64,000 bases of DNA from Cryptomeria japonica (lineage: Eukaryota; Streptophyta; Pinopsida; Cupressales; Cupressaceae). The first letter of the stretch is position 1. Every line of letters starts with the position of its first letter. Both the position numbers and the translations under genes were made by a program. This document shows, one piece after another, positions 1-12,807 of this stretch. A model generated the notes under the pieces. The model saw only the letters and a program-made list of their open reading frames with translations. It searched no databases and was not told where the DNA came from. Where the stretch lies: contig NC_081413.1 of NCBI RefSeq assembly GCF_030272615.1, forward strand, positions 552,385,136 to 552,449,135, read 5' to 3'.

Positions 1-440
1 TGGAAAAAGAAGACAGTTTAGTGGGAAATGGAACCGACTCAACTGAAATGCCATTGTAGCCCATATTTGCTAACATGTTAGCAATGAAGTTGCCCTCTCT
101 TAATGTGTGGTTGACAATGTAATCTGAAAAAGTATCAAGTAAATCCAAGGTATGCTTCAAAACATACGATAGATGCCAAGTCTTAGATATTTTCGAGGTA
201 ATTGAATTGATAATAACTAATGAATCTCCTTCTATATGTATGTTGGAGAAACCACACTTCCTTGCTAACACCAGGCTAGCTACTAAGGTGTTTGCCTCCG
301 CTAAGTTATTTGTACCCAGAGGGATGGGTGATGCTTGGAAAGAACACATTTTTCCAAATTGATCTCGAATGCAAACTCCAATTCCTAACTTCCCTAGGTT
401 TCCACAGGAAGAGCCGTCGAAGTTGATCTTAAAGAAATTA
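1..440 (-). other. RNase H domain at the C-terminal end of LINE ORF2
   Basis: The minus strand from about 440 downwards reads without a stop to base 1. It contains FKINFDGSSCGNLGKLGIG (first catalytic Asp), NLAEANTL (Glu) and IHIEGDSLVI (second Asp), as in plant type I RNase H domains attached to LINEs. The last acidic position, usually ADxLA, reads IANMLAN, so Asp is replaced by Asn (about 80-100). The domain continues past the window edge. Confidence 0.88.
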
Positions 441-559
441 GGTGCTGGGAGTACCCATTTTATGGAAGACCTGTCTCTCACATGAGCTGAGGACCAATTC
501 AGGGGAATCCCTATTGGTCAAATAATACCATTCCATGATTTTACAATTACCTTATCCCA

Positions 560-979
560 CTAGGTGAATGACTGGATGTCCTTGGAATTAGTGAGAGAAG
601 AATTTATAATTTCTGCAATTGAATTTTCCAAATTGAGCAAAACTTGATCTAGAGAAGAGGATGTTTTTCTGAAAATTATTTTGTTCCTCTCCCACCAAAT
701 GGCCCAAATAATGTGAGTAGGAGCACATTTCCAAATGCTTGAGAAGGTTGATGAAAAAAATAAAAGAGGCCAATAGTTAAACATATCCCAAAGTGATTTT
801 GGGAATGGCATCATAACTTGGAGTTTATTCATGATGAAGAACCAACATTGGGATGCAAAGGTGCAGTGTAAAAATAAATGATCAACTATTTCTTCCTCTG
901 AGCCACAATATACACAATTAAAAGCTTGTGAAATGCTCAATTTTACTAGTCTATCTGTTGTTAGGATTCTTTTGTTCAA
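560..979 (-). other. zf-RVT zinc-binding region of LINE ORF2
   Basis: An uninterrupted stretch of about 139 codons carries CVYCGSEEEIVDHLFLHC followed by WAIWWERNKIIF. This matches the reverse-transcriptase-associated zinc-binding region found between RT and RNase H in plant LINEs. The Cys and His ligands are intact. It belongs to the ORF2 pseudogene and is not a separate gene. Confidence 0.88.
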
Positions 980-3900
980 CGTTAACCATGCAAACCAACC
1001 TACTTTTGGTAGAACAATGTCATTCCAACAGAATGAGTATGCCTGACTACTTACCTTACTACAGCAACCCTATTGTAAGGCTTTGTAACCTTCTTTAATT
1101 GAATATTACCCTGATTTAGAAGCTACCCAAATTAACATATCTTCTCTGTTAGACATGAGAACTGTCCTATTCAATAAAATATTTGCCAAGGAGGAAGATT
1201 GTTGGCTGGATATTGGGAGAAGAGTGGGATCTTTTCAAATTATTTTCCCTGAAAATATTTCTACAGCAGATACATAGTCACTCAATTTTGTACCCCAATG
1301 AATTATAGCTATATTCATAGTATCTTACATATTATCCATTTGAGCAATTGGAGGGTGCCCTCACCATGAGTCTGTCCAGAAGTTAGCACTGAGTCCATTA
1401 TTGATTTCCCATGAAACATACTTAGATATTAGATTTCTTGAATCCAACATAAAATTCCAAATAGCGGACCCCTTTGGAGGATCTAAAATTGTCAGCACTC
1501 TAGATGGTTGAGTTTTTTCCAAATATTTAGCTTGCATAATCTGGTACCATTTGGAAACAGGATTAGTGTACATTTTCCAAATCAGTTTCCCTCCAAAAGC
1601 CTTGTTGCGATGCTTTAGATTATGAAGACCAACTCCCCCTTGGAATTTTTGACATGATATATTTTCCAGAGAGGCTAAGGGGATTTTCCTTTCATTTTTC
1701 ATATTACTATTCCATAGAAAATCTCTAACAAGTTTCTACAATTGTTGAATGACAGATGAGGGAGCTTTTAGAATAGACATGTAATAGTTCAGTATTGTTG
1801 TTAACACTAACTTAATAAGAAGAATTCCACCTGATAGTGAAAGCCACCTTACTTTCCAAGCTGAAATTCATGCCTTGATTCTACCAATAATAGTAGACAA
1901 TAAGAAGATTTGTTTGTTCCCATAAAAAAGGGGATGCCAAGGTAAGAAGATGGCAATTAATTCATTTGGAAGCCCAAAGTCTTGGATATTCTTAGTGACA
2001 AGATTGAGGGTGTGTTGAAGATGAAAATCTTAGACTTGGAAGCATTAATTTTCTGGCCTGAGGTAGAAGAGTAGATTTCCAATGTTTGCTTGATGAGCCT
2101 GGCTTCTTTAAGAGAAGACTTACCAAATAACAATGTATCATCAGCAAAAAGAGAGTGAGTTACTACTATTGAAGTACCTGGAAGAGTGACACCAAGCCAA
2201 AGCCTTTTTGAAGATTGAAAATTGATGTATCTGCTAAAGCAATCTGCCATGAGAATGAAGAGAAAAGGTGATAAAGGGTCGCCTTGTCTTATTCCCTGTG
2301 TACCCTGAAAAAACCCTGAGGGATGTCCATTTATTAGAATAAAAAATTGTGCACCTGAGACACAAGTTTTGATCCATTTGTACCATTTTTTTGAGAAGCC
2401 AAATTTTGATAATATCTTAAAGAGAAAATACCACTTAACCCAGTCATATGCTTTCATCATATCAAGTTTGACAAAAAAAATTGCTTGTTAGTTTTCATGG
2501 ATAGAGTGTGAAACCTCATGTGCTACTAGGGCTCCTTCCATAGTCTCCCTACCTAGGATAAAGCCCCCTTGTTCTTGTGAGATGATCTTAGGTACGAGAT
2601 AATGCATTATAAGGTAAATGGCCTTAGTTACGATCTTATAGATTGTGTTACAAAGTGAAATAGGTCTGAACTCTGTGAATGTTGATGGAGAAGGTGTTTT
2701 TGGGATGAGAACAATCTTTTTTGCATTAAATTTTTTTAGCATTTCTCCCCTTTTTCTTGGATTCTTCCATTACCGCTAAGAGGTCAAAACCAATCACATC
2801 CCAACACTTTTGGAAAAAGAGGGTGGTGAACCCATTCGGACCTGGTGCTTTATCTAGGGAAAGGGAGAATACCACTTTGTGGACTTCCTCCAGAGTGAAA
2901 GGGGCCAGTAGGACACTATTATCCTGGTCGGAGATCAAAGGAGGGATAGATTGCAGTAGAAGCTCAGCATTATCCTTCCAAGAAGGATCTAAATTAGAAG
3001 GTGTAGGGGCTAATAGATTCTTGAAAAACTTTACTCCTTCATCTTGAATGTCTGCTAAATTTTTAATCAATAGCCCTGTGTCTACATGCTTGATTGAGAA
3101 TATAACATTTGATGCTTTTCTTTGTTTTGTGGATGCATGAAAGAATTTTGTGTTCTTATCTCCCTGCTTCAGCCAGAGGTCTCTTGATTTCTATCTCCAG
3201 TATTCTTCTTCTCTCTTATAAGCTTCTTCCCACTCACTTTGAATACCCTTCTGTGTAGAATGCAGGAGCTGATCCAATCCCTTGGAAATTATATTTTGGT
3301 TAACTTCTTCTAGTTGTTGTGCAATGATTTTTTTTTGAGCAAAAACATTCTTAAAGACCTTTCTATTCCACTCCTTAGCCTGAACCTTAATAAACTGAAG
3401 TTTCTTAAAAAAATGGAACATATTTGTTTCACTACATGCAAGGGCAGATACCCACCATTGTCTTAATAAACCCTGAAATTATGGATGTTTAAAGCACATG
3501 CACTCAAACTTGAAAGAACAACCAAAACATGGTATAGAGTTCTGTTTTTGCCATTCAAGGACAATTTAAACTGTGAAATAGTCTGATTCTGAAATAGGAA
3601 GAATGTCTGAATAAGAATTGACTTGATTAAGGCACCATTCCAAGGGAATGACAAACCTATCTAGTCTCTCTGCAATCTAAAGGAAGCCTGATCTCCTGTT
3701 AGTCCAAGTGAAGAGACCATTATTGGGAATCACATCCAATAAGTTGTTTTCTATGGTGAAACTTAGAAAATCCTGCATAGATCATGGGGGTGGGTAGATT
3801 CCTCCTTGTTTCTCCTTATGAGACAAGATTGCATTAAAGTCTCCCCTGATGATAAATTTTTGTGCTTCTTCTTGTTGGAGTAAAAAAGTTAGTTTGTCCC

Positions 3901-4000
3901 ATAGGTCTTTCTTTTCCTGAGTGGGGATGGGGCCATAAATACTGAATACCGTAAAGGTCATGTCATAGCATACTACTTTCAACATTTACCAATTATGATC

Positions 4001-4217
4001 TAATGTAAGAAATCCTCCCAAGGCCCCAACACCTTGCATATGGGCAGATCCAAATTGTGTCCATTTAGCCACTGTTTTATGATACATTTCCTATGATAAC
4101 TTTTAGGATTCCATAATGTAAGAAATCCTCCCGAGGCCCCAACACCTTGCATATGGGAAGATCCAAATTGTGTCCATTTAGCCACTGTTTTATGATACAT
4201 TTCCTATGATAACTTTG
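4001..4217 (-). repeat. 113-bp tandem duplication inside the LINE endonuclease
   Basis: Two adjacent copies begin with TAATGTAAGAAATCCTCCC at 4001 and 4114 and share about 104 bases with two or three differences. The duplication shifts the endonuclease frame, so the element could not have been active after it arose. Confidence 0.92.
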
Positions 4218-4786
4218 TTTCTTTGAGTATAAAGATGTCAACCTTTGAAGAATCCAAATGTGATTTGATTATCCCTCTTTTGTCAGGGGCATTAATGCCC
4301 TCGATGTTCCAAGAAATCAATTTCATTGTGAGCAGGGAGTGCCTTTTGCACTCCTTGTAATTATTTTTGATACCTTGAATTTTCCATCTAAAGTACTCTA
4401 CACACCTGCCTCTATTTCTTCTTGAATCTTCACAAAGTTCAATTTTCTACCTCTATTTTTTGGGATTGTAAACACTTCTGATTTCAAACTAGGGCTCTGC
4501 TCAACCGATAAGGACTATGCATAGTCAAAAATAATTTTCTTTGTCTCACCATCTTGTGGAGGGGATTCCATTTCTTCCTGCCTAATTTCCTACGAATGGA
4601 GATCTAAGTGAGGAGAAATAGGAGAGAAATTTGGTGGGTTTTGTTTGGTGGATTTAATTTGACAGGTTTACTCAGAACAGGAAATTCATTCACCAAGGGA
4701 AGTTCCTCTTTATTTGAGAGGTCAATAGTTGAACAATAGCACCTTGCCTTTCGTAAGGAACACATTACGTTTGTCATACTAACACC

Positions 4787-6318
4787 TTACACCTCTACAA
4801 TTTCCTCAATCATAGTGGCAGCTAAAGTGGACAGGATATCATCTGCTACTTCCTGAATATGACCTTCCTTATTTGAGATAGCTACCCCTGAAACTGATAA
4901 AGTTTGCATTAAACTCTGGATATCAATCAGGGATTCGTTAAACATTAGGTCCCAAACTATAGCTTCTCTGTCATCAAATGGTTTGTCACATAATTGGAGA
5001 ACCAGTGTGGACGTGAAGGCATATTTATAGCTATAGAGAATCCACCTATACATGATAAATAAATTGTTCAACTAATTAATCCAGTGAATGTAGGATGGCT
5101 CAAGATTTAAGTCATCCTGAGGTTCCGAGGGGTCATTACATGGTTGTACAGAATTAGAAGGCAAAACTGCCTCGCACTGGTGGGCAGTGCACAGTAGAGG
5201 GTCTGAGTAGTAATTTTTATAGACTAAAAGCTCTGAGCACTCAAGACCACTACAGGCATTAGTGAAATGACCTAGTTGGTGCTGATATTTGCAGATGACC
5301 TCTGTGTTATCCAAAACAATGTCTTGATGCCATAAACCCTATTTTGATGTGATAGTGAAGTGCCTTGGCAGGGTTTTATCTGAGGCAAGAAGAAGGAAAA
5401 CTCTAACATCTCTTTGGATTATTTCAAAGGGTATAAGATCATGAGAAACAAAGATTCCTAGTTGATTAGCCATGGTCTCCACAATATCCGGATCTCTATA
5501 TTCCAAAGGCAAACATGGTAAAGAGATCCAGTGGGGGTAAAATCTACATAGATTAGCATTTGGTTTAAAGATTGGAATCCAGGACAAGGTAAAAAGACCA
5601 GCCCCCTGACAAAACCAGTCTTTGTTTTTATGAAATGTGTCTCTATCTTCAGATGAAGAAAACAGAGCAATAAAAAACCCCGAATGGCTATCAATGAAGA
5701 AAATGTCACGAAGACTTGACCAATGACTATTTGCCCATGAAGGAAAAGTTTAAAGAGGGATTGAAGAACTAAACTTACCGATGAGAGCTGACTTTCAGAG
5801 AAAGGAGACCGACTTGGAGAGAACGTGGTCAAGAAAGGTTATCTTGATAGTGGAAGCATTCTCTACTAGAGCCCGAGTCGGAATGGGAAAAGAGGAATCC
5901 ACCTCTTTGAAATTTACCTGTTTTCTTTTCCACACAAAGTGCGCTAGGTTTGATTTGAGGGGGTCTCCATGGCCACCTTGTTGATCTGCTCCATTTTCCC
6001 CTTTGGTGAAACAATCCTTGAAAAAAGACTACTGAGATATAGATGGAGATGCTTTACAGATGTCAAAAATTGGTTGTTTTTGAAAAGGCGGGCGGTGGCC
6101 TGAGTGTCCTCTAGAATCCTTATGAGCCCCTTGGTTGTGAGAAGTTCCCCGATCATAGTTGTCGAAGTTCAAATAATTCTGCAGATTTTCTTTTTCTTTG
6201 TGGGGTTGAAAATGAAATGAGTGGGCCGGTTGAGTAAGAGGACAGTTGAAAAAAGTGTCGGGGCTATCTGACTGATCTTGTAGACATGCGAAACGATTCA
6301 ACCATCGATTCCCTGAAG
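4787..6318 (-). pseudogene. LINE ORF1: DUF4283-type, zinc-knuckle nucleic-acid-binding protein (broken)
   Basis: Read across several frames, this stretch gives a low-complexity N-terminal part (about 6300-5950). It is followed by a block containing HGQIVIGQVFVTF, RDTFHKNKDWFCQGAG and WISLPCLPLEYRDPDIVETM, then VRVFLLLASDKTLP (about 5800-5340). This order is typical of DUF4283 proteins encoded by plant LINEs. A degenerate knuckle, CKYQHQLGHFTNAC, sits near 5280-5240; the second Cys is missing. The acidic tail ends near 4787. The product would coat element RNA. The true start is uncertain because a stop lies just upstream of 6318. Confidence 0.82.
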
Positions 6319-6599
6319 GTAAGTCTTAAACTAGTTTGATAAAATGTTTGTCCCTAAAGATTTTGGTGAAGGGATTGGTATCAAAATTTGAATATTGGGC
6401 GAATTGAGGGGCATCCTTAGTCTGTCCTTGACGAGCCTGGTGAGGGTCACTGAAACCTTGTCGCCATCTTTTGTTTCCTACAGCCTTGTTTTGAAGTATT
6501 GTTGCGCCCTGCAGCCCTGCACTGGCATCATGCCGTCATCTTCCTTTCCTTGTAACCCTGTTTTGAAGTCCTACTAAAACCTGCGACCCTCCTCTCATG

Positions 6600-7440
6600 G
6601 CTCCACCACATCATTGGTCTAGACAATTGTAATTGTTGATTGTCTATTTAAAAAAAAGTTCATCAAAAGTGGATATACCAAATTTTGTTTTTGTCAATGA
6701 TATATATAATTTTTTGATAAAATAATTTGAAGATTAAATTCAAGGTTGATAGGAATTTAGTTTAAAAATCAAAACATATTTTGGTCATAGATAAAAAAAG
6801 AAAAAGAAAATAAGAAATATAAAAGCTTCATATGATGTTGATGACATGATCAAATATGATTATACTTGGATCACATGAGAAAATCTAAATTCAAAAATTA
6901 AAACACATTTTGATTAATTTCAAATACAATTATACTCAAAACTTATTTCAAAAATTAAAATGCATTAAAGACTGAATTTACTTTTAATTATAAACATATA
7001 AAAATAACTTAACCTCTTGAAAAAAATTATTATTTTCTTTTATAGATAATAAACAATTAGCAAAACAGTTTATCATATTTTATTAGATTATAATTGATAA
7101 ACAAATTTATTTATTGCACCAAAAGGAGGTGCAAGGGCAAGGAAAAATCACAAGAAAGATAAATTTATTTTCCTAGTAATTATTTACAATAAAAGTCATT
7201 AGATTAAATGAAATGCTAAAAGATTTAGATATGAATTGATTTAAGCACAAACTATACAAACAACATTGTTGGAGTTTACTTTGTAGGTCAATATGTTATC
7301 AGTGAAAAGGTGGTCATGGATAATTTCATTTGAATTCAAGATGACCACAAGACTATTGTTCAAATCCCCAATTCTTTGATTTCTTCCATATTTTCTTGAA
7401 CTAAATAGACATGCTACTTTAAATAGAATGTGATTGTTGT
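6600..7440. other. AT-rich intergenic DNA, no gene seen
   Basis: The stretch is very AT-rich, with no long reading frame, no TIR or LTR ends and no recognised RNA gene. Confidence 0.6.
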
Positions 7441-8450
7441 AGGCTAAAAATTCAACCCTAACTATAATTGAACCTTAAACCTCACCTAACTAATCCTAAT
7501 TGTAGCTCTAAATGAACCCTAACCCCAAGCTTTATTTTAAAATATTGACCTTAATACTAATCCAAACACTAACCCTAACCCTAAAGTTCCCTTAATCGTA
7601 ACCCTAACCTTAATCCTTGTGGAGCCCCAACCTTGATTAAATAATAACCCTAATTGAGCCTTAATCCTAACCTTAAATAAATACTCATTAATTAAATCTT
7701 ATTGTTAGAGTTAAATTAATATTATGATTGAGGTTTAATTAAGGTTCTATGATAAATCCTAGGGTTAGGGTTAGGGTTATTAATGTGTTAGTATTAGTTT
7801 ATAAATTTGGTAATAATAATAAATATTTTATATAGGAAATCTTTCTATAGAAATCTCTTTAATAGGTTTGCAAGATAAATACATCCCTAAGTTTTTGTAT
7901 TTTGGGGCTCAATAAGTTGTATTATTCTTAAAATTGAAATAATTAATCATATAGTAAATCAATAATCAAATCACTATAATATTTTCAAAACTAAAATGGT
8001 AACTCTAATCGAACCCTAAAACTAACTTAAGTATAACCCTAATTGAATCTTAAGCCTAATTGTAACCCTAACTGAACCCAACCACTACTTGGTTGACCGT
8101 AAAATATTGTTAACCCTAACCGAAGCCCCTTTTTAACCCCCAACCCTAATTAAATAGTAATCCTAAAGCTAACTTAAGTATAACCCTAATTGAATCTTAA
8201 GCCTAATTGTAACCCTAACTGAACCCAACCACTACTTAGTTGACCCTAAAATATTGTTAACCCTAATATATGCCCCTTTTTAATCCCAAACCCTAATTAA
8301 ATAATAGTCCTAACTGAATCCTAATTCTAAACATTAAATCCTAACCTAAATATTAAATCTTAATGTTAGGATTACACTGAGCTTAGGTTTAGGGTTCAAT
8401 TAGGAATCTAAGATAAAGCCTAGGCATTAGAGTTAGGGTTAATATTTATC
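7440..8450. repeat. Degenerate interstitial telomere-like (CCCTAA) repeats
   Basis: Many dispersed ACCCTAA, CCCTAA and CCTAACC words lie at 7450-7660 and 8015-8330. Short reverse-orientation TTAGGGTTAGGG runs lie at about 7760-7785 and 8390-8440. The whole pattern occurs as two related blocks (about 7440-7900 and 7990-8560). Both end in a similar AAATCTCTTTAATAGGTTTGC segment. The words are interspersed with other sequence, so this is an old internal repeat rather than an active telomere. Confidence 0.75.
8015..8305. repeat. 147-bp direct tandem repeat within the telomere-like block
   Basis: Copies start with CCTAAAACTAACTTAAG at 8015 and CCTAAAGCTAACTTAAG at 8162. They stay similar through the TTGACC, AAAATATTGTTAACCCTAA and CCCCTTTTTAA segments. 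Confidence 0.9.
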
Positions 8451-9184
8451 TAATATTAGTTTTAAAATTTGACATCGATCATAAATATTTCATATGAGAA
8501 ATATTTCAATATAAATCTCTTTAATAGGTTTGCCAAGAAATATGCGCCTACTTTTGTATTTTTGGACTCAATCAAATCAATATAAAATTTTCAAAACTTA
8601 GATATCATTATAAAACTAAGTTAAATTATATTAGTGATTATCTAATATATATGGATATAATAAAATGAAATATTCATTTTAAATTAATTGAGCAATTGCT
8701 AATTATAGTTTTAAAATAAAATAAAAAGTAAAAACTAGGTATAAAGAAAAATTTTCTTTTTTTTCATTGAAATCATTTATATTATAATATTCACAAAATA
8801 TTTAGTATTTAGTTGTTAAATAATTGATTAAATTATGATATACATATAATAAAAATGAATTAAATAAAACTAAAGATTATTTTTAAAATAGTTTAACATT
8901 TACTAATTACACTTTGTTGACCTAAATAGAAAAATTTAATAAATTTAAGTTTTGTGTTGAGTCTTATACTAAGAGCCTCCTAGATAGAAATTTGTCCAAT
9001 TGTCATCCAATATTAAGTTGTTTGCCCCATGAGTTTGACAATTGAAATATTTAGTCTTTGTGAGGTTATAAACCTTACATAAGTATCAATCTCAAATCAT
9101 GATTGATGAAGGGAAAATAGTCGAGATGTTTTGTTCAGATATTCAAGTTGATTGCTTCTTCACAATGCTTGACACTAGTTTTGA
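8450..9184. other. AT-rich intergenic DNA, no gene seen
   Basis: No reading frame or repeat boundary can be supported here, apart from the tail of the telomere-like block up to about 8560. Confidence 0.55.
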
Positions 9185-9324
9185 ATAAGATTAGTAAAGG
9201 TCGATGAACCGGAGATAGACTCTTTCTAGGTACATTCAAAGAGTTTGAGTGTTCATAAGATTAGTAAAGGCCGATGAACTGTAGATAGGCTCTTTCCAGG
9301 TACATTCAAAGAGTTCGAGTGTTC
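9185..9324. repeat. 70-bp tandem duplication
   Basis: ATAAGATTAGTAAAGG starts at 9185 and again at 9255. The two 70-bp units differ at only a few positions. Confidence 0.92.
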
Positions 9325-10839
9325 ATCAATTTCAAAGTCGGTAATTTCTGAAATGGATAAAGGGGGCCAATATGAAGTTTCAAGAAAGTGGTGATATATC
9401 TCCTTTATCACCTAGCGTTTTAGTGTTGAACATTGGATTTGAATAAAGTCAAGATGATCAGGTGATAATAATATTGATGACGATATGCAAGAATTGATAA
9501 GGTGGAAATGAATATTTTAAAGCAAAATATTAATTCTTAAAAACACCAATGCTTAAGTTATGTTTATAGCATGTGAATCATATTATCAATAATTCTTGAT
9601 GCTTTAATTAATAAAGCAATAATGGATTCGATCTTTTTAAATTTCACAACTTACCAAGTCTATCAAATATTATTTCCATCTCTATCGACTACATCAACAA
9701 GCTGGACACGTTAAGAAGTTGCGAATATACTCCATCTCATCAACAAGTTGACCAAGTCGATGAAGAAGCCAAGACATATAATTTTTTCTGTTTCCTCGGA
9801 AACTTATGGCGTCCTCCTAAACCGCCGATGAATCAAGTGAATCAACTAGTGAATAACTCCAATTTCTAACCGACTTGTGAAGGGATAATGGCAAAATTAT
9901 CAAGTCATCGGCCAGTTAGCCAAATAGATAAAGTAACCGATACACTTGAAGTTATACTTTCATCGGCAACGTGGGAGAGTTTGGAATGATGACGTTTCCT
10001 CCATTTGTCTCGTTTTAACCTCCATCTGGCATAGCAAACGCAACACGTCGTCCACGATGGAAGAATAATGAATACACAATTAATTTTATCACTAACTTCT
10101 CATTCGAAACTTTAAAAAAACCGATTGTTCAAAGCTACAGATGTACCATATCAGCATGGATAGGATCTGAGAAAGCGATGACAAAATATTTATGTAGCTA
10201 TTTCGAAGTCTTTGTCCCAACACATGTATGCAAGGAAGATGATTACCCAGTTTAGATGTCGATCTGTACGTCACTTGCAGATGAAGTCGCAAGTATATGA
10301 TTCTTTGAATCATTTTTGTTCAAGCAAAGCCAAAGCTGAAAACTCATGTCGATCCTCTCCTCCACGAACATGAAGAAATGTAAGTCTTGCACGGGAAATA
10401 TACATGCACAATGTGTAACCACCTAGAACGCACGTGAATGATTTGACAGAACGTTCGAGCAAATGAAATCATTGCAGATTTGAAATTGCAGTGGATGTGT
10501 TTACACCTTTTCTCGGTGCCTCAGGGTTTTATATGAATGTGAGTTTGGTTAAGAAAAACGATAAGGTATTAGATGGAATTTCTATTTGCGTTAGAGCTCT
10601 GCCGTCAACCTCTATGATGGTTCGAGGCACAATTAAATGATAAATAGAAAACCAAATTCTACTACCTTGCAGATCTTTTTCCTACCCGCACTATACAAGT
10701 AGCACATTAATTCACATCAAAGCACGATTAAGGAGGAATTTTATCTACTATAGTTAGAAATGCTCTAGTAGGGTTTCATGCCGAATATGCAAACATAAAG
10801 ATGCCTTGTGGAGTTTTCCAAATTCTTCTTTGTGAAGTA
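9325..10839. other. Non-coding stretch upstream of pseudogene copy A
   Basis: Short direct words such as TCGATGAA, CCGATGA and CATCGGC recur at 9700-9970, similar in style to the non-coding repeats at 44-48.6 kb. A coding frame leading into copy A becomes visible only from about 10840. It may be the 5' region of that element, but no terminal repeat was found. Confidence 0.4.
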
Positions 10840-12807
10840 TAAGGCTTAGGATTATGAATATGCTTCAATGATCAATTCTATGCTTCTCGAGGTTCTTGAT
10901 ACTAAAATCGGGCATATCAACCTACAGGACATCTGAAAATCACTAACAGAAGGAGATAGATCAAAATTGTCATGCAGGATAGCTGATAGCGAGTTGGTGG
11001 ATGCGGCTTGTTTTCCCATAGCAGTGCAATGTTCACAACTAATGGTAGAATGTGCAAGAGGATATAACCCTGATGTCAAAGAAATAAGGACTGTTGATGG
11101 ACATCTGTTAGCAAAGCTAGATGGAATTGCCATTGCCATTGTTCTTCGATTGACATACAAGGAGAAGTTCACTTGCATCGATAAGTAGAAGGATTACAAG
11201 TATTTCAATGACAACAAAAGAAAATTCTTGAATAACTTAGCCAAAGAATGGATGGCGACATCACGAGGAGGACAATCTCAGCTTTCTAAGACACTTCACC
11301 GCTCTCTTTTTATTAAAGAAATCTTTCATCTGATAGTCCTACTTCACAGAGTAACAGGCAGCCCTAATTCTATTGAATTTGAAATGTGGATGTACCTTTT
11401 TATCACAGTCATATCAGCAGGAAAACAATTCATTGATTGGGGTCATTTTATTAGTGATTGCATACACAATCAGTTGATCAAACCGAAGAAGTTAGAGAGG
11501 AAGCAACTTCACTAGTACCTGAGAAGCAAAATATTCAACAAAGTAATATGCAAGAGCCCTCAGAAAGTATTTCTCTCCCATGGCTAGAAAAAAGCCTATT
11601 GAAAAAGAGAAGATTGAAGGAGTTAGTGGTTCCTGAATTCAACACAATATCAGATCTTTTAAGGAGATCTGAGAAGCCAACGAAAATCAAAGTGACTTCA
11701 AGAATAAAGATTGATTTGAATTCAAGAAATATTTGCCTAGAAATAGCTCGACCCATCGTTGCAAAAGATGTGAATGAAGCCAATACTGCAGATTTTGTAA
11801 TGACAAAAATTGATATGGGTCCATCTACTCATGAAGCTGACATACAAAATTTCAATGTCGTCGCTACAAAGCTAGTGGAGAGAACTAAAAAAGAAAAGCA
11901 ATCAAAGGATCAACTGAAGCAACAAGTGCAAAATTTGTCCTCCTACTTGAAGTCCATAGTTGACACTTCTACCATGCCACTCAATGTGGCTCACCAATCA
12001 GTTATTTTAGGTCCAGAAGGAGAGGTTGAAAGAGATGTTATTGAAGGTCTTCAAAAGTATCAAGTTTACGAGAAAGTGATCGAAAGTTGGGTGGCGAAAG
12101 TCAAATCTCTTGTATTTGGTTTCGTTGTTAAGGCCAAAGTTGATCATGATGAAGCCTTAATCAAGAAAGAAACCATTGAAAATGACCTGAAGAATGTTAA
12201 GAAAGAAGAAGTAGCTTGGAAGGAAATCATGAATGATTTCAGACAAATGATGGAGATCAAAACAGACATCCTTGTAGCAGAGAAGATTCTACCTAATATT
12301 GAAGAGAACTACTTGGAGATATGGACAGAAAGTATAAGCTGGAAATTAGTGATCATTGATCAAGTTTCAACAAAGCAAGAAAGGCTTATGTTTTTTTGTG
12401 ATCAAGTATATGCAAAAATTCAAAGTCAGCTCACCATCCTCTTTCCAAGTACATCATTGATGGAAGACTCACAAGTATTACAAAATGGTTTCCAGAGCAT
12501 GGTTGATCAACAACTTTTTAACAAAGAAGTCTTCAATGAAAACACAATGGATAAGTTGATTGATACCTACACGTCTTTGAAGATTTGTATTTCTTAAATA
12601 CCTAACATGGTGGCAGAGTTGAGTGGCATCTACAAAAACTTGAAGACTTGGAAGATGAGGATATCCAACATCCTTATTCCTAAAGGGAAATTCATTACTC
12701 TAGCCATCAAACTTTTAAGAATATTTAAGGATAAAGAATCCGATCAGTGGAACCTGCTCTCAAAATCAGCAAGTTCATCAACGACACCTTTAGCTGGAGT
12801 AGAATAA
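10840..12807 (+). pseudogene. Unrecognised coiled-coil protein family, copy A
   Basis: One reading frame runs from about 10840 to the stop near 12807 with few interruptions: stops near 10850, 10940, 11188 and 12597, and one frame change near 11460-11515. The N-terminal part includes ARGYNPDVKEIRTVDGHLL, which aligns with AKRYDPISRTMRNVNGAPL of copy C. The longest open part (11458-12597, 379 codons) is charged and rich in Lys, Glu and Gln, with coiled-coil character (for example RTKKEKQSKDQLKQQVQNL). The end, IYKNLKTWKMRISNILIPKG, resembles the end of copy C. No catalytic motif is seen. It is probably an internal gene of a repeated element, and its role is unknown. Confidence 0.65.

Larger units (their letters stand above)
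1..4326 (-). pseudogene. LINE ORF2: endonuclease, reverse transcriptase, zf-RVT and RNase H (broken)
   Basis: The start ATG is at 4326-4324 and opens with MKLISWNIEGINAPDKRG, the usual beginning of an AP-type endonuclease. Further motifs follow: GDFNAIL (about 3840), FTWTNRR and ERLDRF (about 3670-3720), then SESDYF (about 3585), where the catalytic His of SDH is Tyr. The reverse transcriptase region runs about 3000-1960 with DKAPGPNGF, IPKTPSPSTFTEFRPISL, GIRQGDPLSPFLF and the catalytic FADD. The downstream block NISCQKFQGGVGLHNLKHRNKAF is at about 1640. The protein would copy element RNA into DNA at a nicked target site. Frame changes occur near 2480, 2735 and 3190, among others. A 113-bp tandem duplication interrupts the endonuclease at 4001-4217. 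The family assignment is secure and loss of function is clear. Confidence 0.93.
1..6600 (-). mobile_element. LINE (non-LTR retrotransposon), broken, 3' end outside window
   Basis: Two consecutive minus-strand open regions form a plant L1-type LINE. The upstream one (about 6318-4787) is an ORF1 with a DUF4283-like region and a degenerate zinc knuckle. The downstream one (4326 to beyond base 1) is an ORF2 with endonuclease, reverse transcriptase, zf-RVT and RNase H regions in that order. Both are cut by many stops and frameshifts, so the copy is old and inactive. The 5' boundary near 6600 is an estimate: the sequence changes there from GC-moderate to AT-rich. The poly(A) end and target-site duplication lie before base 1 or are not recognisable. 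Confidence 0.93.

Noticed and set aside
7440-8450. True chromosome end
   Set aside because: Telomeric words are degenerate, interspersed and in both orientations, with unrelated sequence on both sides.
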